Shown here piece after piece: positions 17,655 through 29,078 of a stretch of DNA of 64,000 nucleotides. Made by a program: the position numbers and the translations under genes. How positions within the stretch are numbered: position 1 is the stretch's first letter; each line of letters opens with the position of its first letter. Origin of the DNA: Rubrivivax sp. SCN 71-131 (GTDB lineage: Bacteria > Pseudomonadota > Gammaproteobacteria > Burkholderiales > Burkholderiaceae_C); contig MEFD01000022.1 of assembly GCA_001724995.1 (NCBI GenBank), positions 47,629-111,628 of the forward strand. Direction: 5' to 3'. Below the pieces are notes generated by a model that was not told the origin of the DNA, searched no databases, and saw only the letters and a program-made list of their open reading frames with translations.

Positions 17655-18745
17655 GCGCGCAGCTCCGCCCGGCGCGGCTTCGCCACCGCCTCGATCTCGT
17701 CGGCCACGCGCACGGCGGCATGCGGCCGCGCCAGCGTGCGCGCCCTGCAGGCCATCTCGAGCAGCTGCGGCCGCGTGAGCGCGCGCAGCTGCGCGGCCAG
17801 GCGCTCCGGCGTGAGCTCGGTCTGCGGCAGGTGGATCGCCGCCCCGCGCTGCGCCATCCAGGCCGCGTTGTCGCGCTGGTGGCTGGTGGTGGAGACGATC
17901 AGCGGCACGAGGATGGCCGGCACGCCCGCGGCGCAGAGTTCGCTCACCGTGATCGCGCCGGCGCGGCAGATCATCAGGTCGGTGAGCGCGAGCTGCGCCG
18001 CCATGTCGTCGATGAAGGGCAGCACCTCGACCTCGATGCCCGCGCGCTCGTAGGCGGCGGCCACCGCCGCGTGGTGCGCGTTGCCGGTCTGGTGCGTGAG
18101 CCGCGGGCGCTCCTCGGGCGCCAGCAGCGCCAGCGCCTGCGGCAGCGCGTCGTTGAGCACGCGCGCGCCCAGGCTGCCGCCGACCACGAGCACGCGCAGC
18201 CGGCCCTGCCGCGGCGCCAGCCGCTGCTCGGGCGCGGCGATGGCCTCGATCTCCGCGCGCACCGGGTTGCCGGTGACGACCGCGTTACGTGTGCGCCCGG
18301 CAGCCTCGCCGGGGAAGCCGAAGAGCACGCGGTCCGCCACCGGCAGCAGCCACTTGTTGGACAGCAGCAGCGCGGCATCCGAGTTGACGAGCACCAGCGG
18401 CTTGCCCAGCGCCGTCGCCATCAGGCCGCCGGGGAAGCAGACGTAGCCGCCCATGCCGAGCACCGCGTCCGCGGCGCGCCGGCGCAGGATGCGATGGCAG
18501 TCCCAGAACGCCTTCTGCAGCCGCAATCCGCCGCTGAGCCAGCCCAGCAGGCCCTTGCCGCGCAGGCCGGAGAAGGCGATCGCGTCGAGCGCGATGCCGG
18601 CCCTGGGCACGAGCCGGTTCTCCATGCCCGAGGTCGTGCCGAGCCAGCTCGTGGTCCAGCCGCGCGCGGCCATCTCGCGCGCCACGGCGAGCCCCGGGAT
18701 GATGTGCCCGCCGGTGCCCGCGGCCATGATGACGAGATGGCTCAT
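17651..18745 (-). CDS. murG: UDP-GlcNAc transferase MurG (lipid II synthesis)
   Basis: The product is 364 residues. MurG transfers GlcNAc to lipid I on the cytoplasmic face of the membrane. The N-terminal glycine loop is [16 protein letters not shown] (~7-22), [11 protein letters not shown] (~99-109) is the second loop, and the donor site is in [20 protein letters not shown]. In the family's usual PLxxAxxxHQ segment, here [14 protein letters not shown], the common Ala is Ser. The start overlaps the ftsW stop by 4 nt (ATGA). Confidence 0.95.
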
Positions 18746-20034
18746 CGGCTGCCCCCGCGCATGAGGCTTCGGTTCTCGCGATCGACGCGCACGACCAGGG
18801 CCAGCGCGACGAGGTTCATGAGGATCGCCGAGCCGCCGTAGCTCATCAGCGGCAGCGTCAGGCCCTTGGTCGGCAGCACGCCCAGGTTCACGCCCATGTT
18901 GATGAAGGCCTGCGCACCCATCCACAGCCCGATGCCCTGCACCATCAGCCCGGCGAAGACGCGGTCGAGCGCGATCGCCTGTCGGCCGATGACGAACAGC
19001 CGCCGCGTCAGCCAGAAGAAGAGCACGATCACCGTGGCCACGCCGACGAAGCCGAGTTCCTCGCCGATCACCGCGAGCAGGAAGTCGGTGTGCGCCTCCG
19101 GCAGGTAGTGCAGCTTCTCGACGCTTGCGCCCAGGCCCTGGCCGAAGAGCTCGCCGCGGCCGATGGCGATCAGGCTGTGCGTGAGCTGGTAGGCCTTGCC
19201 CTGCACGTACTTCGGGTTCCAGGGGTCGAGGTAGGCCAGGATGCGCTCGCGGCGCAGGTCGTCGAAGGCGATGATGAGCACGAAGGTGGCCACCACCACC
19301 GCGGCGATGAGCAGCGACATGCGCGCGTTGACGCCGCCGAGGAAGAGGATGCCCATGGCGATCGCCGCGATGACGATGAAGGCGCCCATGTCGGGCTGGC
19401 GCAGCAGCAGCAGGCCGATGAAGGCCACCGCCACCGCCATCGGCCACACCGCGCGGATGAACTCCTCCTTCACGTCCATCTTGCGCACCATGTAATCGGC
19501 GGCGTACATGGCGATCGCCAGCTTGGCCAGCTCCGAGGGCTGGAAGTTCATCACCCCGAGCGGAATCCAGCGGCGCGAGAAGTTGACCACCTTGCCGATG
19601 CCCGGGATGAGCACGACGATCAGCAGCACGATCGCCACCACGAACACCAGCTTGGCGCGGCGCTCCCAGAAGTCGACCGGGAACTGCGCCACGGCCAGCG
19701 CGCACACCAGGCCGATGCCGATAGCCAGCAGGTGGCGCGAGAGGAAGAAGGTCGGCGTGTAGCGCGCGAAGCGCGGGTTGTCCGGCAGCGCCACCGAGGC
19801 CGAATAGACCATCACGAGCCCGAAGGCCAGCAGCGCGAGCACGACCAGCACCAGCGTGTGGTCGAAGTCGGCCAGCCGCGCCGGGCGCAGGCTGGCGACG
19901 TGCGAACCGTCGCGCACCGGCAGCGCCCGTCGCGAGCCCGCAAGGGCGACCTCGCGCCCGGGCAGCCAGCGCTGCAGCGCCGCGCGCCATGCCGCGCGAC
20001 CGACGCGGGCTGCAGGCGCGCTCGCCGGGCTCAA
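18742..20034 (-). CDS. ftsW: SEDS glycosyltransferase FtsW
   Basis: The product is ~430 residues with a ~55-residue cytoplasmic tail and about ten membrane segments. FtsW polymerises septal peptidoglycan with FtsI. SEDS features are [20 protein letters not shown], and the C-terminal [14 protein letters not shown]. The proposed start is a TTG that overlaps the murD stop (TTGA) and follows GGAGGTGC at good spacing; no in-frame ATG precedes the first membrane segment. A GTG about 36 codons later (RDGSHVAS) is the alternative. It sits between murD and murG, as usual. Confidence 0.92.
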   Translation of the reverse strand: MSPASAPAARVGRAAWRAALQRWLPGREVALAGSRRALPVRDGSHVASLRPARLADFDHTLVLVVLALLAFGLVMVYSASVALPDNPRFARYTPTFFLSRHLLAIGIGLVCALAVAQFPVDFWERRAKLVFVVAIVLLIVVLIPGIGKVVNFSRRWIPLGVMNFQPSELAKLAIAMYAADYMVRKMDVKEEFIRAVWPMAVAVAFIGLLLLRQPDMGAFIVIAAIAMGILFLGGVNARMSLLIAAVVVATFVLIIAFDDLRRERILAYLDPWNPKYVQGKAYQLTHSLIAIGRGELFGQGLGASVEKLHYLPEAHTDFLLAVIGEELGFVGVATVIVLFFWLTRRLFVIGRQAIALDRVFAGLMVQGIGLWMGAQAFINMGVNLGVLPTKGLTLPLMSYGGSAILMNLVALALVVRVDRENRSLMRGGSR

Positions 20035-21569
20035 AGCACCTCCCCACGGTCGGCGGCGAAGTCGCGCACGGCCTGCGCGAACACCTCGGCGCGGTGCGCG
20101 TAGTCGCGGAACATGTCCAGGCTGGCGCAGGCCGGGCTCAGCAGCAGGGCGTCGCCCGAGCGCGCCTGCGCGAAGCCCCAGGCGACCGCCTCGGGCAGGG
20201 TGGCGTGCTGCGCCATCGGCACGCCGCAGCCGGCGATCGCCGCGGCGATCGCCGGCGCGTCCTGCCCGAGCAGCGCCACGGCGCGCGCGTGGCGCGACAG
20301 CGGCACCGCCAGCGGCGCGAAGTCCTGGCCCTTGCCCTGACCCCCGAGGATGACGACGAGGCGGCCCGGCGCGTGCTCGGCAGCCAGGCCCTCCAGGGCG
20401 GCGACGGTGGCGCCGACGTTGGTGCCCTTGCTGTCGTCGTAGACGGCGACGTCGCCGACCTGCCCGAGCCACTGCACGCGGTGCGGCTGCCCGCCGTACT
20501 CGCGCAGGCCGTGCAGCATCGGCGCCAGCGCGCAGCCGCTGGCGCTGGCCAGCGCGAGCGCGGCGAGCGCGTTGGCCGCGTTGTGCCGGCCGCGCAGGCG
20601 CAGCGCTTCGGCGGGCATGAGCCGCTGCAGGTGGATCTCCGGCGGCGTGTCGTCGCGCTTCCTGGCCAGCAGTTCGTCCGCGGGCAGCGCGCGCACGAGC
20701 CAGGCCATGCCGTTCTCGACGACGAGGCCGAAGTCGCCCGGGCGCTCGGGCGCCGTGAGTCCGAAGCGCAGCACGGCACGCGGGGCGGGCGGCGGCTTGC
20801 CGCGAACGCCCTTCACGGCCGGCGGCGCGGGCACCATCGCCTCGACCGCGGCGTCATCGCGGTTCACGACCATCGTCGCCTGTCGCCCGAAGACGCGTGC
20901 CTTGGCCGCGCCGTAGGCCGCCATGTCGCCGTGCCAGTCGAGATGATCCTGCGTCAGGTTGAGCACCGCGCCCGCGGTCGGCTCGAAGTCCGCAGCGTCG
21001 GCGAGCTGGAAGCTCGAGAGCTCGAGCACCCAGACCTCGGGCCACTCGGCGCGCGGCGCATCGAGCATCTGCGCCAGCCGCTCCAGCAGCGACGGCATGA
21101 TGTTGCCGGCCACCGCCACGCGCCGCCCGGCGCGCGCCACCAGCAGCGCGGTAAGCGCGGTCGTCGTCGTCTTGCCGTTGGTGCCGGTGATGGCCAGCAG
21201 CTGCGGCACCTCGGCCGCGGCGTGCGTCTTCAGGTCGGCGAGCGCGCGCATGAAGAGGTCGAGTTCGGCCATCACCGCGATGCCGCTGGCGCGTGCGGCC
21301 GCCAGCAGCGGCGCGATGCGCGCATCGTGCGGCGCCAGGCCCGGGCTCTTCAGCAGCAGCCTCACGCCCTCGGGCAGGGTGGTCCCGAGTTCGCCCGTGA
21401 AGAGGCGGACCTGCGGCAGTTCGGCGTGCAGTTCGGCCGCGTGCGGTGGCGCCGCGCGCGAATCCCAGACCTGCACCTGCGCGCCGTGGCGCACGCACCA
21501 GCGCGCCATCGCCAGGCCCGATGCACCGAGGCCGAGCACGAGGACGGAGCAGCCGCGCAGGAAGTCCAT
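20031..21569 (-). CDS. murD: UDP-N-acetylmuramoylalanine--D-glutamate ligase
   Basis: The product is 512 residues, slightly longer than the common 440-470 because of inserts such as the arginine/proline-rich stretch near [15 protein letters not shown]. It adds D-Glu to UDP-MurNAc-L-Ala. The UDP-binding start is [16 protein letters not shown] (~9-24), the ATP loop [13 protein letters not shown] (~126-138), and the later motifs [10 protein letters not shown] and [13 protein letters not shown]. The gene ends 4 nt inside ftsW and begins 7 nt after mraY. Confidence 0.96.
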   Translation of the reverse strand: MDFLRGCSVLVLGLGASGLAMARWCVRHGAQVQVWDSRAAPPHAAELHAELPQVRLFTGELGTTLPEGVRLLLKSPGLAPHDARIAPLLAAARASGIAVMAELDLFMRALADLKTHAAAEVPQLLAITGTNGKTTTTALTALLVARAGRRVAVAGNIMPSLLERLAQMLDAPRAEWPEVWVLELSSFQLADAADFEPTAGAVLNLTQDHLDWHGDMAAYGAAKARVFGRQATMVVNRDDAAVEAMVPAPPAVKGVRGKPPPAPRAVLRFGLTAPERPGDFGLVVENGMAWLVRALPADELLARKRDDTPPEIHLQRLMPAEALRLRGRHNAANALAALALASASGCALAPMLHGLREYGGQPHRVQWLGQVGDVAVYDDSKGTNVGATVAALEGLAAEHAPGRLVVILGGQGKGQDFAPLAVPLSRHARAVALLGQDAPAIAAAIAGCGVPMAQHATLPEAVAWGFAQARSGDALLLSPACASLDMFRDYAHRAEVFAQAVRDFAADRGEVL

Positions 21570-21576
21570 CAGCGCC

Positions 21577-22758
21577 TCACCGCAGCTTCAGGCTCGCCAG
21601 CCCGACCAGGCACAGCAGCATGGTGATGATCCAGAAGCGCACCACGACCTGGGTCTCGGTCCAGCCCTTCTTCTCGAAGTGGTGGTGCAGCGGCGCCATG
21701 AGGAAGATGCGCCGGCCTTCGCCGTAGCGGCGCCGGGTGTACTTGAACCAGGCGACCTGAACCATCACCGACAGCGCCTCGGCGACGAAGACGCCGCCCA
21801 TGATGCCGAGCACGATCTCCTGCCGCGTGATGACGGCGATGGTGCCCAGGGCGCCGCCGAGCGCGAGCGCCCCGACGTCGCCCATGAACACCTGCGCCGG
21901 GTTGGCGTTGAACCACAGGAAGGCCAGACCCGCCCCGGCCATCGCGGCGCAGAAGACCAGCAGCTCGCCGGCCCCGGGGATGTGCGGGAACAGCAGGTAG
22001 CGCGAGTAGTCGGCGCGGCCGACGATGTAGGCGAACACGCCCAGCGCCGAGCCGACCATGACCACCGGCATGATCGCCAGCCCGTCCAGGCCGTCGGTGA
22101 AGTTGACGGCGTTGCTGGCACCGACGATCACGAACCACGACAGCATGATGAAGCCGAACACGCCCAACGGGTAGCTCACGCTCTTGAAGAAGGGCACGAG
22201 CAGGTCGGCGCGCGGCGGCAGCTCGGTCGAGAAGCCGCTGCTGACCCAGCGCAGGAAGAGCTCGAGCACGCGCAGGTTGCTCGTCTCGGCGACGCTGAAG
22301 GCGAGATAGAGCGCGGCCACGAGCCCGATCAGGCTCTGCCAGAAGAACTTCTCGCGGCTGCGCATGCCCTCCGGGTCCTTGTGCACGACCTTGCGCCAGT
22401 CGTCGACCCAGCCGATGGCGCCGAAGCCGAAGGTGACGAGCATCACCACCCAGACGAAGCGGTTGCTCCAGTCGAACCACAGGATGGTCGAGACGCCGAT
22501 GCCGATCAGCACCAGCACGCCGCCCATCGTCGGCGTGTTGCGCTTGCCCAGGTGCGCCTGCACGCCGTACTCGCGGATGGGCTGGCCGATCTTCATCGCG
22601 GTCAGGCGGCGGATCACCCAGGGCCCGAAGGCCAGGCCGATGAGCAGCGCCGTCAGCGCCGCCAGCACCGCGCGGAAGGTGAGGTACTGGATGACGCGCA
22701 GGAAGCCCAGGTGCTCGGGATAGAGCGCCATCAGGTACTGCGACAGGCTAAGCAGCAT
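21577..22758 (-). CDS. mraY: Phospho-N-acetylmuramoyl-pentapeptide transferase
   Basis: The product is 393 residues with ten membrane segments. It forms lipid I from UDP-MurNAc-pentapeptide and undecaprenyl phosphate. Signature segments are [14 protein letters not shown], the catalytic DDWRK (in [13 protein letters not shown]), [10 protein letters not shown] with the metal-binding aspartates, and [13 protein letters not shown] near the end. The ATG follows GGAGGG and lies 11 nt inside the end of murF. Within the dcw operon. Confidence 0.97.
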   Translation of the reverse strand: MLLSLSQYLMALYPEHLGFLRVIQYLTFRAVLAALTALLIGLAFGPWVIRRLTAMKIGQPIREYGVQAHLGKRNTPTMGGVLVLIGIGVSTILWFDWSNRFVWVVMLVTFGFGAIGWVDDWRKVVHKDPEGMRSREKFFWQSLIGLVAALYLAFSVAETSNLRVLELFLRWVSSGFSTELPPRADLLVPFFKSVSYPLGVFGFIMLSWFVIVGASNAVNFTDGLDGLAIMPVVMVGSALGVFAYIVGRADYSRYLLFPHIPGAGELLVFCAAMAGAGLAFLWFNANPAQVFMGDVGALALGGALGTIAVITRQEIVLGIMGGVFVAEALSVMVQVAWFKYTRRRYGEGRRIFLMAPLHHHFEKKGWTETQVVVRFWIITMLLCLVGLASLKLR

Positions 22759-24139
22759 GGTCGCCCTCCCCGGACCGGATGAATGCTTCGACGACGCGCT
22801 CCATGCGCATCGAGCGCGAGCCCTTGACGAGCACCGAGGCCGCTTGCGGCGCGCTCGTGCGCAACTGCCCAAGCAGTTCGTCCATCGAGGCGAAGTGGCG
22901 TACGTCGCACGCCTGCGCGGCGTGCGCGGCCTGTGCGCTCTGCGTGCCGAAGGTCCACAGCGTCTCGATGCCGCGTGCGGCGGCGTACTGCCCGACCTCG
23001 GCGTGAAAGGCCGAGCCCTCGTCACCGACCTCGGCCATGTCGGCGAGCAGCAGCCAGCGCGGACCGGGCAGCTCCGCCAGCAGGTCGATCGCCGCGCGCA
23101 CCGAATCGGGGTTGGCGTTGTAGCTGTCGTCGACGAGCCGCAGCGCGCGCCCCTGCCAGGTCAGCTCGAGCAGGCGGCTGCGCCCGGCCACCGGCGCGAA
23201 ATCGGCCAGGCCGCGCGCGATCGCCTCGGGCGGCACGCCGGCCGCCAGCGCGCAGGCCGCCGCGGCGAGTGCGTTCTTCGCGTTGTGCACGCCCGCCGCG
23301 GCCACGCGCGTCTGCAGGCGGCCCTCGGGCGCGTCGATGGCGAGCTGCCAGGCGCCCTCGTGCCAGCGCGCCTGGCCGCGCACGTCCGCCGCGGCGTCGA
23401 GCGCGAAGCTGCGCGTGCGCCGCGCGCCGGCCAGTCGCCGCCACAGCACGGTGCCGGGGTCGTCGAGCGGGAAGACCGCGACGCCGTCCTCGGGCAGGGC
23501 CTCGATCACGCTGCCGTTCTCGCGTGCCACCGCCTGCAGGCCGTGCAGGAACTCCTGGTGCTCGCGCTGCGTGTTGTTGACCAGGGCCACCGTCGGCGCG
23601 GCCAGCTGCGCCAGCTGCGCGATCTCGCCTTCGTGGTTGGTGCCGAGCTCGACCACGGCGACGCGATGCGCCGGCAGGTCGCGCAGGCGCAGCAGCGTCA
23701 GCGGCACGCCGATGTGGTTGTTCAGGTTGCCCCGCGTGGCCAGTGCGTCGTCGCCGAGCCAGGCGCGCAGGATGGCGGCGATCATCTGCGTCACCGTCGT
23801 CTTGCCGTTGCTGCCCGTCACCGCGATCAGCGTCGTCGCGCGCGCGCGGCGCCAGGCGGCGGCCAGCCGCTGCAGCGAGGCGAGGGCATCGGCGACCTGC
23901 AGCCCGGGCAGTCCGCAGTCGGCGACGCCGCGCTCGGCCAGCACCGCGGCCGCGCCCGCGGCCCGTGCCTGCGGCAGGAAGTCGTGGCCGTCGAAGCGCT
24001 CGCCGCGCAGCGCGACGAAGAGGTCGCCGCGCTGCAGCGAGCGCGTGTCGGTGTGCACGCGCGCGATGCGCACGGCGCCGTCGCCGTGCAGCGTGGCCGC
24101 ACCGCCAAGCAGCGCCAGGGCGTCGTGCAGCGTCATCAT
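22748..24139 (-). CDS. murF: UDP-MurNAc-tripeptide--D-Ala-D-Ala ligase
   Basis: The product is 463 residues. It adds the D-Ala-D-Ala dipeptide that DdlB makes. The ATP loop is [15 protein letters not shown] (~108-122). [13 protein letters not shown]-type [10 protein letters not shown] and [14 protein letters not shown] (~345-358) are MurF signatures. The start is a double ATG; the first overlaps the murE stop as ATGA. Its 3' end overlaps the mraY start by 11 nt. Confidence 0.96.
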   Translation of the reverse strand: MMTLHDALALLGGAATLHGDGAVRIARVHTDTRSLQRGDLFVALRGERFDGHDFLPQARAAGAAAVLAERGVADCGLPGLQVADALASLQRLAAAWRRARATTLIAVTGSNGKTTVTQMIAAILRAWLGDDALATRGNLNNHIGVPLTLLRLRDLPAHRVAVVELGTNHEGEIAQLAQLAAPTVALVNNTQREHQEFLHGLQAVARENGSVIEALPEDGVAVFPLDDPGTVLWRRLAGARRTRSFALDAAADVRGQARWHEGAWQLAIDAPEGRLQTRVAAAGVHNAKNALAAAACALAAGVPPEAIARGLADFAPVAGRSRLLELTWQGRALRLVDDSYNANPDSVRAAIDLLAELPGPRWLLLADMAEVGDEGSAFHAEVGQYAAARGIETLWTFGTQSAQAAHAAQACDVRHFASMDELLGQLRTSAPQAASVLVKGSRSMRMERVVEAFIRSGEGDHAA

Positions 24140-25641
24140 GATCCGCCCCGCCCTGCGCGACGGCGCAGCGCGCTGCGCGCGACCTCGAGGTCGCTGAAGG
24201 GACGCTTCACGCCGGCGACCTCCTGCTGCGCCTCGTGCCCCTTGCCGGCGAGCAGCACGACGTCGGCCGCGGCGGCGCGCTGCACGGCATCGGCGATGGC
24301 CTCGGCGCGGTCCTCGATCACCGCCGGGGCGGCGTGCGCGGCGACCTCGTGCATGCCGGCGAGGATCTGCGCGAGGATGAGCGCGGGCGGCTCGTCGCGC
24401 GGGTTGTCGCTGGTCAACACGACCTCGTCGGCCTGGCGCTCGGCGATCGCGCCCATCAGCGGGCGCTTGGTGGCGTCGCGGTTGCCGCCGCAGCCGAACA
24501 CGCACCACAGCCGCCCGCCGCGCGCCTGCGCCAGCGGACGCAGCGCGCGCAGCACCTGCTCGAGGGCGTCGGGCGTGTGCGCGTAGTCGATCAGCACCGC
24601 CGGCTCGTCGCCGCGGCCGTCGTCGGCGCGCTGCAGCCGCCCGGGCACGGGGGCCAGGCGCGGCAGCACGGCGCCGATGTCGGCGAGCGCGAAGCCCAGC
24701 GCGCGCAGCGCCGCGGCCACCAACAGCAGGTTGTCGACGTTGTAGTCGCCGACGAGCGCGCTCTGCACTGCCACGGCGGCGGTGCCTTCGACGAGTTCGA
24801 AGGCGAGGCCGCCTTCGGCATGGCGCAGGGCGCGCGCGGCGAGCCGTGCCGGGCGCTGGCGCGAGACCGTCCAGAGATCGAGGCCGCGTCCGCCCAGCTC
24901 GCCGGCCAGGCGCTGCCCCTGCGCGTCGTCGACGTTGATGGCCGCGGCGCGCAGGCCCACCCAGTCGAAGAGCGCGCGCTTGGCCTCCCAGTACGCCTGC
25001 ATGCTGCCGTGGACGTCGAGATGGTCGCGCGTGAAGTTGGTGAACAGCGCCACCGCGATCTGCGTGCCGGCCAGCCGCTGCTGCTCGAGGCCGATCGACG
25101 AGGCCTCGATGGCGCAGGCCTGCAGGCCGCGGGCGACGAAGTCCGCCAGCGCCGCCTGCAGCGTCAGCGGGTCGGGCGTGGTGAGGCCGGAGTCGACGAG
25201 GGCGCCGCCGGGCTCGCCGATGCCCAGCGTGCCGATGACCGCGGCGCGACGGCCCAGCAGCGTCAGCGCCTGCGCGACGAACCAGGCGGTCGAGGTCTTG
25301 CCGTTGGTGCCGGTGGTGGCGACGACGTCCAGCCGCGCGCTCGGCTGGCCATGGAAGGCCGCGGCCATCGGCCCGGCGGCGCCGCGCAGCCCGGACAGCG
25401 CGGCGATGCGCGCATCGTGCAGGCCGAACGCCTCGACCCCCGCGGCCTCCACGAGGCAGGCCGCAGCACCCGCGGCCAGCGCCTGCGGCACGTAGCGGCG
25501 GCCGTCGCTGGCCTGGCCCGGCCAGGCGACGAAGGCCTCGCCCGGCTGCACGCGGCGGCTGTCCGCGCGCAGCGCCGTGCAGCCGCGCGCGCGCAGGAAC
25601 TGCAGCGCATCGGCGGGTGTGGCCAGCGGCGTCGTCGCCAT
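24136..25641 (-). CDS. murE: UDP-MurNAc-dipeptide--meso-diaminopimelate ligase
   Basis: The product is 501 residues. It adds the third residue of the stem peptide. The ATP loop is TTGTNGKTSTAWFV (~110-123). The amino-acid selecting motif reads DNPRDEPP, and DNPR marks meso-diaminopimelate as substrate, as in Gram-negative bacteria. The carbamylated lysine region (NFTRDHLDVHGS) is present. The ATG shares one base with the ftsI stop (TGATG), and the 3' end overlaps murF by 4 nt. Confidence 0.96.
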   Translation of the reverse strand: MATTPLATPADALQFLRARGCTALRADSRRVQPGEAFVAWPGQASDGRRYVPQALAAGAAACLVEAAGVEAFGLHDARIAALSGLRGAAGPMAAAFHGQPSARLDVVATTGTNGKTSTAWFVAQALTLLGRRAAVIGTLGIGEPGGALVDSGLTTPDPLTLQAALADFVARGLQACAIEASSIGLEQQRLAGTQIAVALFTNFTRDHLDVHGSMQAYWEAKRALFDWVGLRAAAINVDDAQGQRLAGELGGRGLDLWTVSRQRPARLAARALRHAEGGLAFELVEGTAAVAVQSALVGDYNVDNLLLVAAALRALGFALADIGAVLPRLAPVPGRLQRADDGRGDEPAVLIDYAHTPDALEQVLRALRPLAQARGGRLWCVFGCGGNRDATKRPLMGAIAERQADEVVLTSDNPRDEPPALILAQILAGMHEVAAHAAPAVIEDRAEAIADAVQRAAAADVVLLAGKGHEAQQEVAGVKRPFSDLEVARSALRRRAGRGGS

Positions 25642-27407
25642 CAGAAGCTCTCCGGCTCGGCCGGCACGCTGTGGTTGACGATGCCCGGCCTGACTTCGAG
25701 GTCGGGCGGCACGCCCAGCGTGCGCAGCGTCTGCTGCACCACCTGGCTGAACACCGGCGCGGCGATCTCGCCCCCGTAGTAGACGCCCTTGCCCGGCTCG
25801 TCGACCATCACCGCGACGACGATGCGCGGGTCGGCCACCGGCGCCAGGCCCACGAACCAGGCGCGGTAGCGGTTGGTGTAGCCCTTGCCCTCCTGCTTGC
25901 GTGCGGTGCCCGTCTTGCCGCCGACGCTGTAGCCCAGCGCCTGCGCCTTGGGCGCGGTGCCGCCGGGCCCGGCGGCCATGCGCAGCATGCGGCGCACCGC
26001 CGCCGCGGTGGCCGGCGAGAGCACGCGCTGCCCGGCCGCGGGTTCGTCGCGGCGCAGGATCGAGACCGGCATCAGCTCGCCGTCGTGCGCGAACACGGTG
26101 TAGGCCTGCGCCAGCTGCAGCAGGCTCGTCGAGAGGCCGTAGCCGTAGCTCATCGTCGCCTGCTCGATCGGGCGCCAGCTCTTGTACGGGCGCAGGCGAC
26201 CGGTGACGGCGCCGGGGAAGTCGATCTGCGGCTTCTGCCCGAAGCCGACCTGCGTGTACAGCTCCCACATCTCGCGCGGCTGCATCTGCATCGCCATCTT
26301 CACGGTGCCGACGTTGCTCGACTTCTGGATCACCTCGGCGACGGTGAGCACCTCGTGCGGATGCGAGTCGCTGATGGGCACGCCGGTGACGAGGATGCGC
26401 CCGGGCCCGGTCTGGATCGGCGTCTCGGGCGTGACCAGCTTCTTCTCCAGCGCCAGCGCGGCGATGAAGGGCTTCATCGTCGAGCCGGGCTCGAAGACGT
26501 CGGTGAGCGCGCGGTTGCGCACCTGGGCACCGCTCATGCTCTTGCGCTGCGCGGGGTCGAAGCTCGGGTAGTTGGCCAGCGCCAGCACCTCGCCGCTGCG
26601 CGCATCGAGCACGACCACGCTGCCCGAGCGCGCGCGGTGCTCCTGCACCGCGTCGCGCACGCGCTGGTAGGCGAAGAACTGCACCTTGGAGTCGATCGAC
26701 AGCTGCAGGTCGCGGCCGTCGGTGGGTTCGACCTTGTCGCCGATGTCCTCGACGACGCGACCGAGGCGGTCACGCACGACGGTGCGCGAGCCGTCGCTGC
26801 CGCGCAGCGCCTCATCGAAGCGCAGTTCGATGCCCTCCTGACCCTTCTCCTCGATGTTGGTGAAGCCCACGACATGCGCCGCCGCCTCGCCCTCGGGGTA
26901 GCGGCGCTTGTACTCGCGCTGTTCGTACACGCCCTTGAGGCCCAGCGCCTTCACCGCGTCCCACACCGGCTCGTCGACCTGGCGCGCAAGCCAGGCGAAG
27001 TTGCGCGAGCGCGCCAGGCGCTCCTCGAGCTCGGCCAGCGGGAGGTGCAGCAGGCGCGCGAGCTCGCGGCGCTCGCGGGCGTCGGCCTGGAAGTCCTTCG
27101 GAATCGCCCACACCGAGGGCACGGCCACGCTGCTGGCCAGCACCAGGCCGTTGCGGTCGAGCACGCGGCCGCGGCTGGCCTGCACCTGCAGCGTGTGCGC
27201 GAAGCGCTTCTCGCCTTCCTTCTGGTAGAAATCGGTGCCGATGAGCTGGATGTAGGCCGCGCGGCCGATGAGCAGCAGGAAGGCCAGCGCCACGAGGGCG
27301 ACGATGAAGCGCGAGCGCAGCGGCGGCGTCCTGCTCGCCAGCAGCGGGCTGGTGGCGTAGTTGACGCGGCGCACGGCGGCGCTGGCGCGGGCGCGCCGCA
27401 GCTTCAC
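25641..27407 (-). CDS. ftsI: Peptidoglycan transpeptidase FtsI (PBP3)
   Basis: The product is 588 residues. It has one N-terminal membrane anchor (~33-52), the pedestal domain starting ASRGRVLDRNGLVLA (~77-91), and a transpeptidase domain with the serine motif STMK (Ser309, Lys312), SSN (in QKSSNVG) and KTGTA. It crosslinks septal peptidoglycan together with FtsW. The start is a GTG overlapping the ftsL stop as GTGA. Confidence 0.96.
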   Translation of the reverse strand: MKLRRARASAAVRRVNYATSPLLASRTPPLRSRFIVALVALAFLLLIGRAAYIQLIGTDFYQKEGEKRFAHTLQVQASRGRVLDRNGLVLASSVAVPSVWAIPKDFQADARERRELARLLHLPLAELEERLARSRNFAWLARQVDEPVWDAVKALGLKGVYEQREYKRRYPEGEAAAHVVGFTNIEEKGQEGIELRFDEALRGSDGSRTVVRDRLGRVVEDIGDKVEPTDGRDLQLSIDSKVQFFAYQRVRDAVQEHRARSGSVVVLDARSGEVLALANYPSFDPAQRKSMSGAQVRNRALTDVFEPGSTMKPFIAALALEKKLVTPETPIQTGPGRILVTGVPISDSHPHEVLTVAEVIQKSSNVGTVKMAMQMQPREMWELYTQVGFGQKPQIDFPGAVTGRLRPYKSWRPIEQATMSYGYGLSTSLLQLAQAYTVFAHDGELMPVSILRRDEPAAGQRVLSPATAAAVRRMLRMAAGPGGTAPKAQALGYSVGGKTGTARKQEGKGYTNRYRAWFVGLAPVADPRIVVAVMVDEPGKGVYYGGEIAAPVFSQVVQQTLRTLGVPPDLEVRPGIVNHSVPAEPESF

Positions 27408-27709
27408 CGCGTCGCTCCCGGCGTGACGGGCGCGTCCGCCACGTCCGCCACGTATTGCGTCACCGCGGCGGTGGCGCCGCGCATGTGCAGCCGCTCGCGC
27501 GCCACGCGCTCCACGCGCAGGTGCGTCGCCTGCGCCTGGCGCTCGGCCTCCAGGCGCCGCGCCTGGCCTTCGAGCTGCCGCGCCTGCGCCTGCGCGCGAT
27601 CGAGCAGCGTGAACAGGCGCCGCGCCTCGTAGGAGACGTTGACGAGGTACAGCGCCGAGCCGATCAGCGCCGCCAGCAGCAGCAGCGCGAGTCCCTTGCC
27701 GGCCGGCAT
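27404..27709 (-). CDS. ftsL: Cell division protein FtsL
   Basis: The product is 101 residues. It has a short N-terminus, one membrane segment (GLALLLLAALIGSALYLV) and an extended coiled-coil region rich in Ala, Arg, Glu and Gln with heptad-like leucines (ARRLFTLLDRAQAQARQLEG). FtsL forms a periplasmic coiled coil with FtsB and FtsQ. The call rests on this architecture and its place between rsmH and ftsI. The ATG overlaps the rsmH stop (TGATG); a GTG one codon upstream is the alternative. Confidence 0.9.
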   Translation of the reverse strand: MPAGKGLALLLLAALIGSALYLVNVSYEARRLFTLLDRAQAQARQLEGQARRLEAERQAQATHLRVERVARERLHMRGATAAVTQYVADVADAPVTPGATR

Positions 27710-28632
27710 CACGCCGCCTCCGTGCGTTCGGCCACGCGCATCACCGCCGAGCGCGCGCGCGGGTTGGCCGCGCGCTCGGCGTCCGACGGCCGCACGCGCG
27801 CCAGCGCGCGCAGGCGCAGCGCGCGCGGCGGCGCCATCGGCACGCGACGATCGACTTCCTCGCGGCTCTCGCGCGCGATGAAGCGCTTGACGATGCGGTC
27901 CTCGAGCGAGTGAAAGCTGATCACCACCAGGCGCCCGCCCGGCGCCAGCAGCGCCAGCGCCGCGTTCAGCCCCTGCTCGAGCGCCTCGAGCTCGGCGTTG
28001 ACATGAATCCGAAGGCCCTGAAACGTGCGCGTGGCAGGGTCCTGGCCCGACTCGCGGGTCTTGACGACGCCAGCCACGAGTGCGGCCAGCTCCCCGGTGC
28101 TGCGAACGGGAGACCCGCCCTCGCGGCGAGCAACAAGCGCACGCGCAATCTTCCGAGCAAACCGTTCTTCGCCATGGTTCTCGAGCACCCAGGTGATGTC
28201 GCGCTCGTCGGCGCGGGCGAGGAAGTCCGCGGCGGTCTCGCCGCGGGTCGGGTCCATGCGCATGTCCAGCGGCGCGTCGAAGCGAAAGCTGAAGCCGCGC
28301 GCGGCGGTGTCGAGCTGCGGGCTGCTGACGCCGAGGTCGAGCAGCACGCCATGCACGCGCAGCACGCCGCGCGACGAGAGCTCCTGCGCCATCTCGGCGA
28401 AGCTGGCGTGCACGATGACGAAGCGCGGGTCGTCGATCGCCCGGGCGGCGGCCACCGCCTCGGGGTCGCGGTCGAAGGCGATCAGCCGTCCCGCGGGCGA
28501 CAGGCGCGCCAGCAGCGCGCGCGCGTGGCCGCCGCGGCCGAAGGTACCGTCGACGTAGAGGCCGCCGGGCTGCGTGACGAGCGCCTGGACGGCCTCGGCG
28601 AGCAGCACGGTCTGATGCAGGCCCGTGCCCAT
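27709..28632 (-). CDS. rsmH: 16S rRNA (cytosine-1402 N4) methyltransferase RsmH
   Basis: The product is 307 residues. It methylates C1402 of 16S rRNA. The AdoMet fold starts [16 protein letters not shown] (~26-41). [20 protein letters not shown] and the C-terminal [16 protein letters not shown] are family signatures. The ATG was chosen because GAGG lies seven bases upstream. A GTG four codons earlier overlaps the mraZ stop (GTGA) and could also be used. Confidence 0.96.
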   Translation of the reverse strand: MGTGLHQTVLLAEAVQALVTQPGGLYVDGTFGRGGHARALLARLSPAGRLIAFDRDPEAVAAARAIDDPRFVIVHASFAEMAQELSSRGVLRVHGVLLDLGVSSPQLDTAARGFSFRFDAPLDMRMDPTRGETAADFLARADERDITWVLENHGEERFARKIARALVARREGGSPVRSTGELAALVAGVVKTRESGQDPATRTFQGLRIHVNAELEALEQGLNAALALLAPGGRLVVISFHSLEDRIVKRFIARESREEVDRRVPMAPPRALRLRALARVRPSDAERAANPRARSAVMRVAERTEAA

Positions 28633-28640
28633 CGCATGCC

Positions 28641-29078
28641 TCACCGGATGACGGCCTTCTGCAGCGTCTCGGGGCGCGCGCCGGCCAGCATCTGCGCCTC
28701 GCGCTCGTCGTAGCGGGCGTGATCCCAGAGCTCGAAATACGCGCCCACGCCCATGAACTTCACTTCGCGCTCGAAGCCGGCCCACTTGCGCAGCTCCGGC
28801 GGGAGGTGCAGGCGCGAGGAGCCGTCGAGCTCGACATCCGTCGCCGAGCCGACGTACAGACGCCGCCAGCCATCCATCTCCAGCGGCCAGGCGCGCATGT
28901 CGGCCTCGAACTGCTCCCACACCGGCAGCGGATAGAGCGAGAGGCAGCCGTCGGGCGACTTGGCCACGACCATCTGCCCGGCGACGGATTCCTTGAGCGC
29001 GGCCGCGAACTTCGAAGGCACGGTCACCCGTCCCTTCTCGTCCACCTTGACCACCGGTCCGCCGCGATATCCCGCCAC
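28641..29078 (-). CDS. mraZ: Transcriptional regulator MraZ
   Basis: The product is 145 residues, made of two AbrB-like half-domains. The first reads [15 protein letters not shown] (~10-24), the second [15 protein letters not shown], where the family's usual DxxGR is DGSSR. MraZ oligomers bind repeats upstream of the dcw cluster and repress it. Aligning [15 protein letters not shown] with the usual MFRGASALNLDAKGR places the start at a GTG two codons before GYRGG. A longer frame would translate the operator itself. GGGGAG precedes the GTG. The start codon lies inside the MraZ repeat array. Confidence 0.9.
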   Translation of the reverse strand: MAGYRGGPVVKVDEKGRVTVPSKFAAALKESVAGQMVVAKSPDGCLSLYPLPVWEQFEADMRAWPLEMDGWRRLYVGSATDVELDGSSRLHLPPELRKWAGFEREVKFMGVGAYFELWDHARYDEREAQMLAGARPETLQKAVIR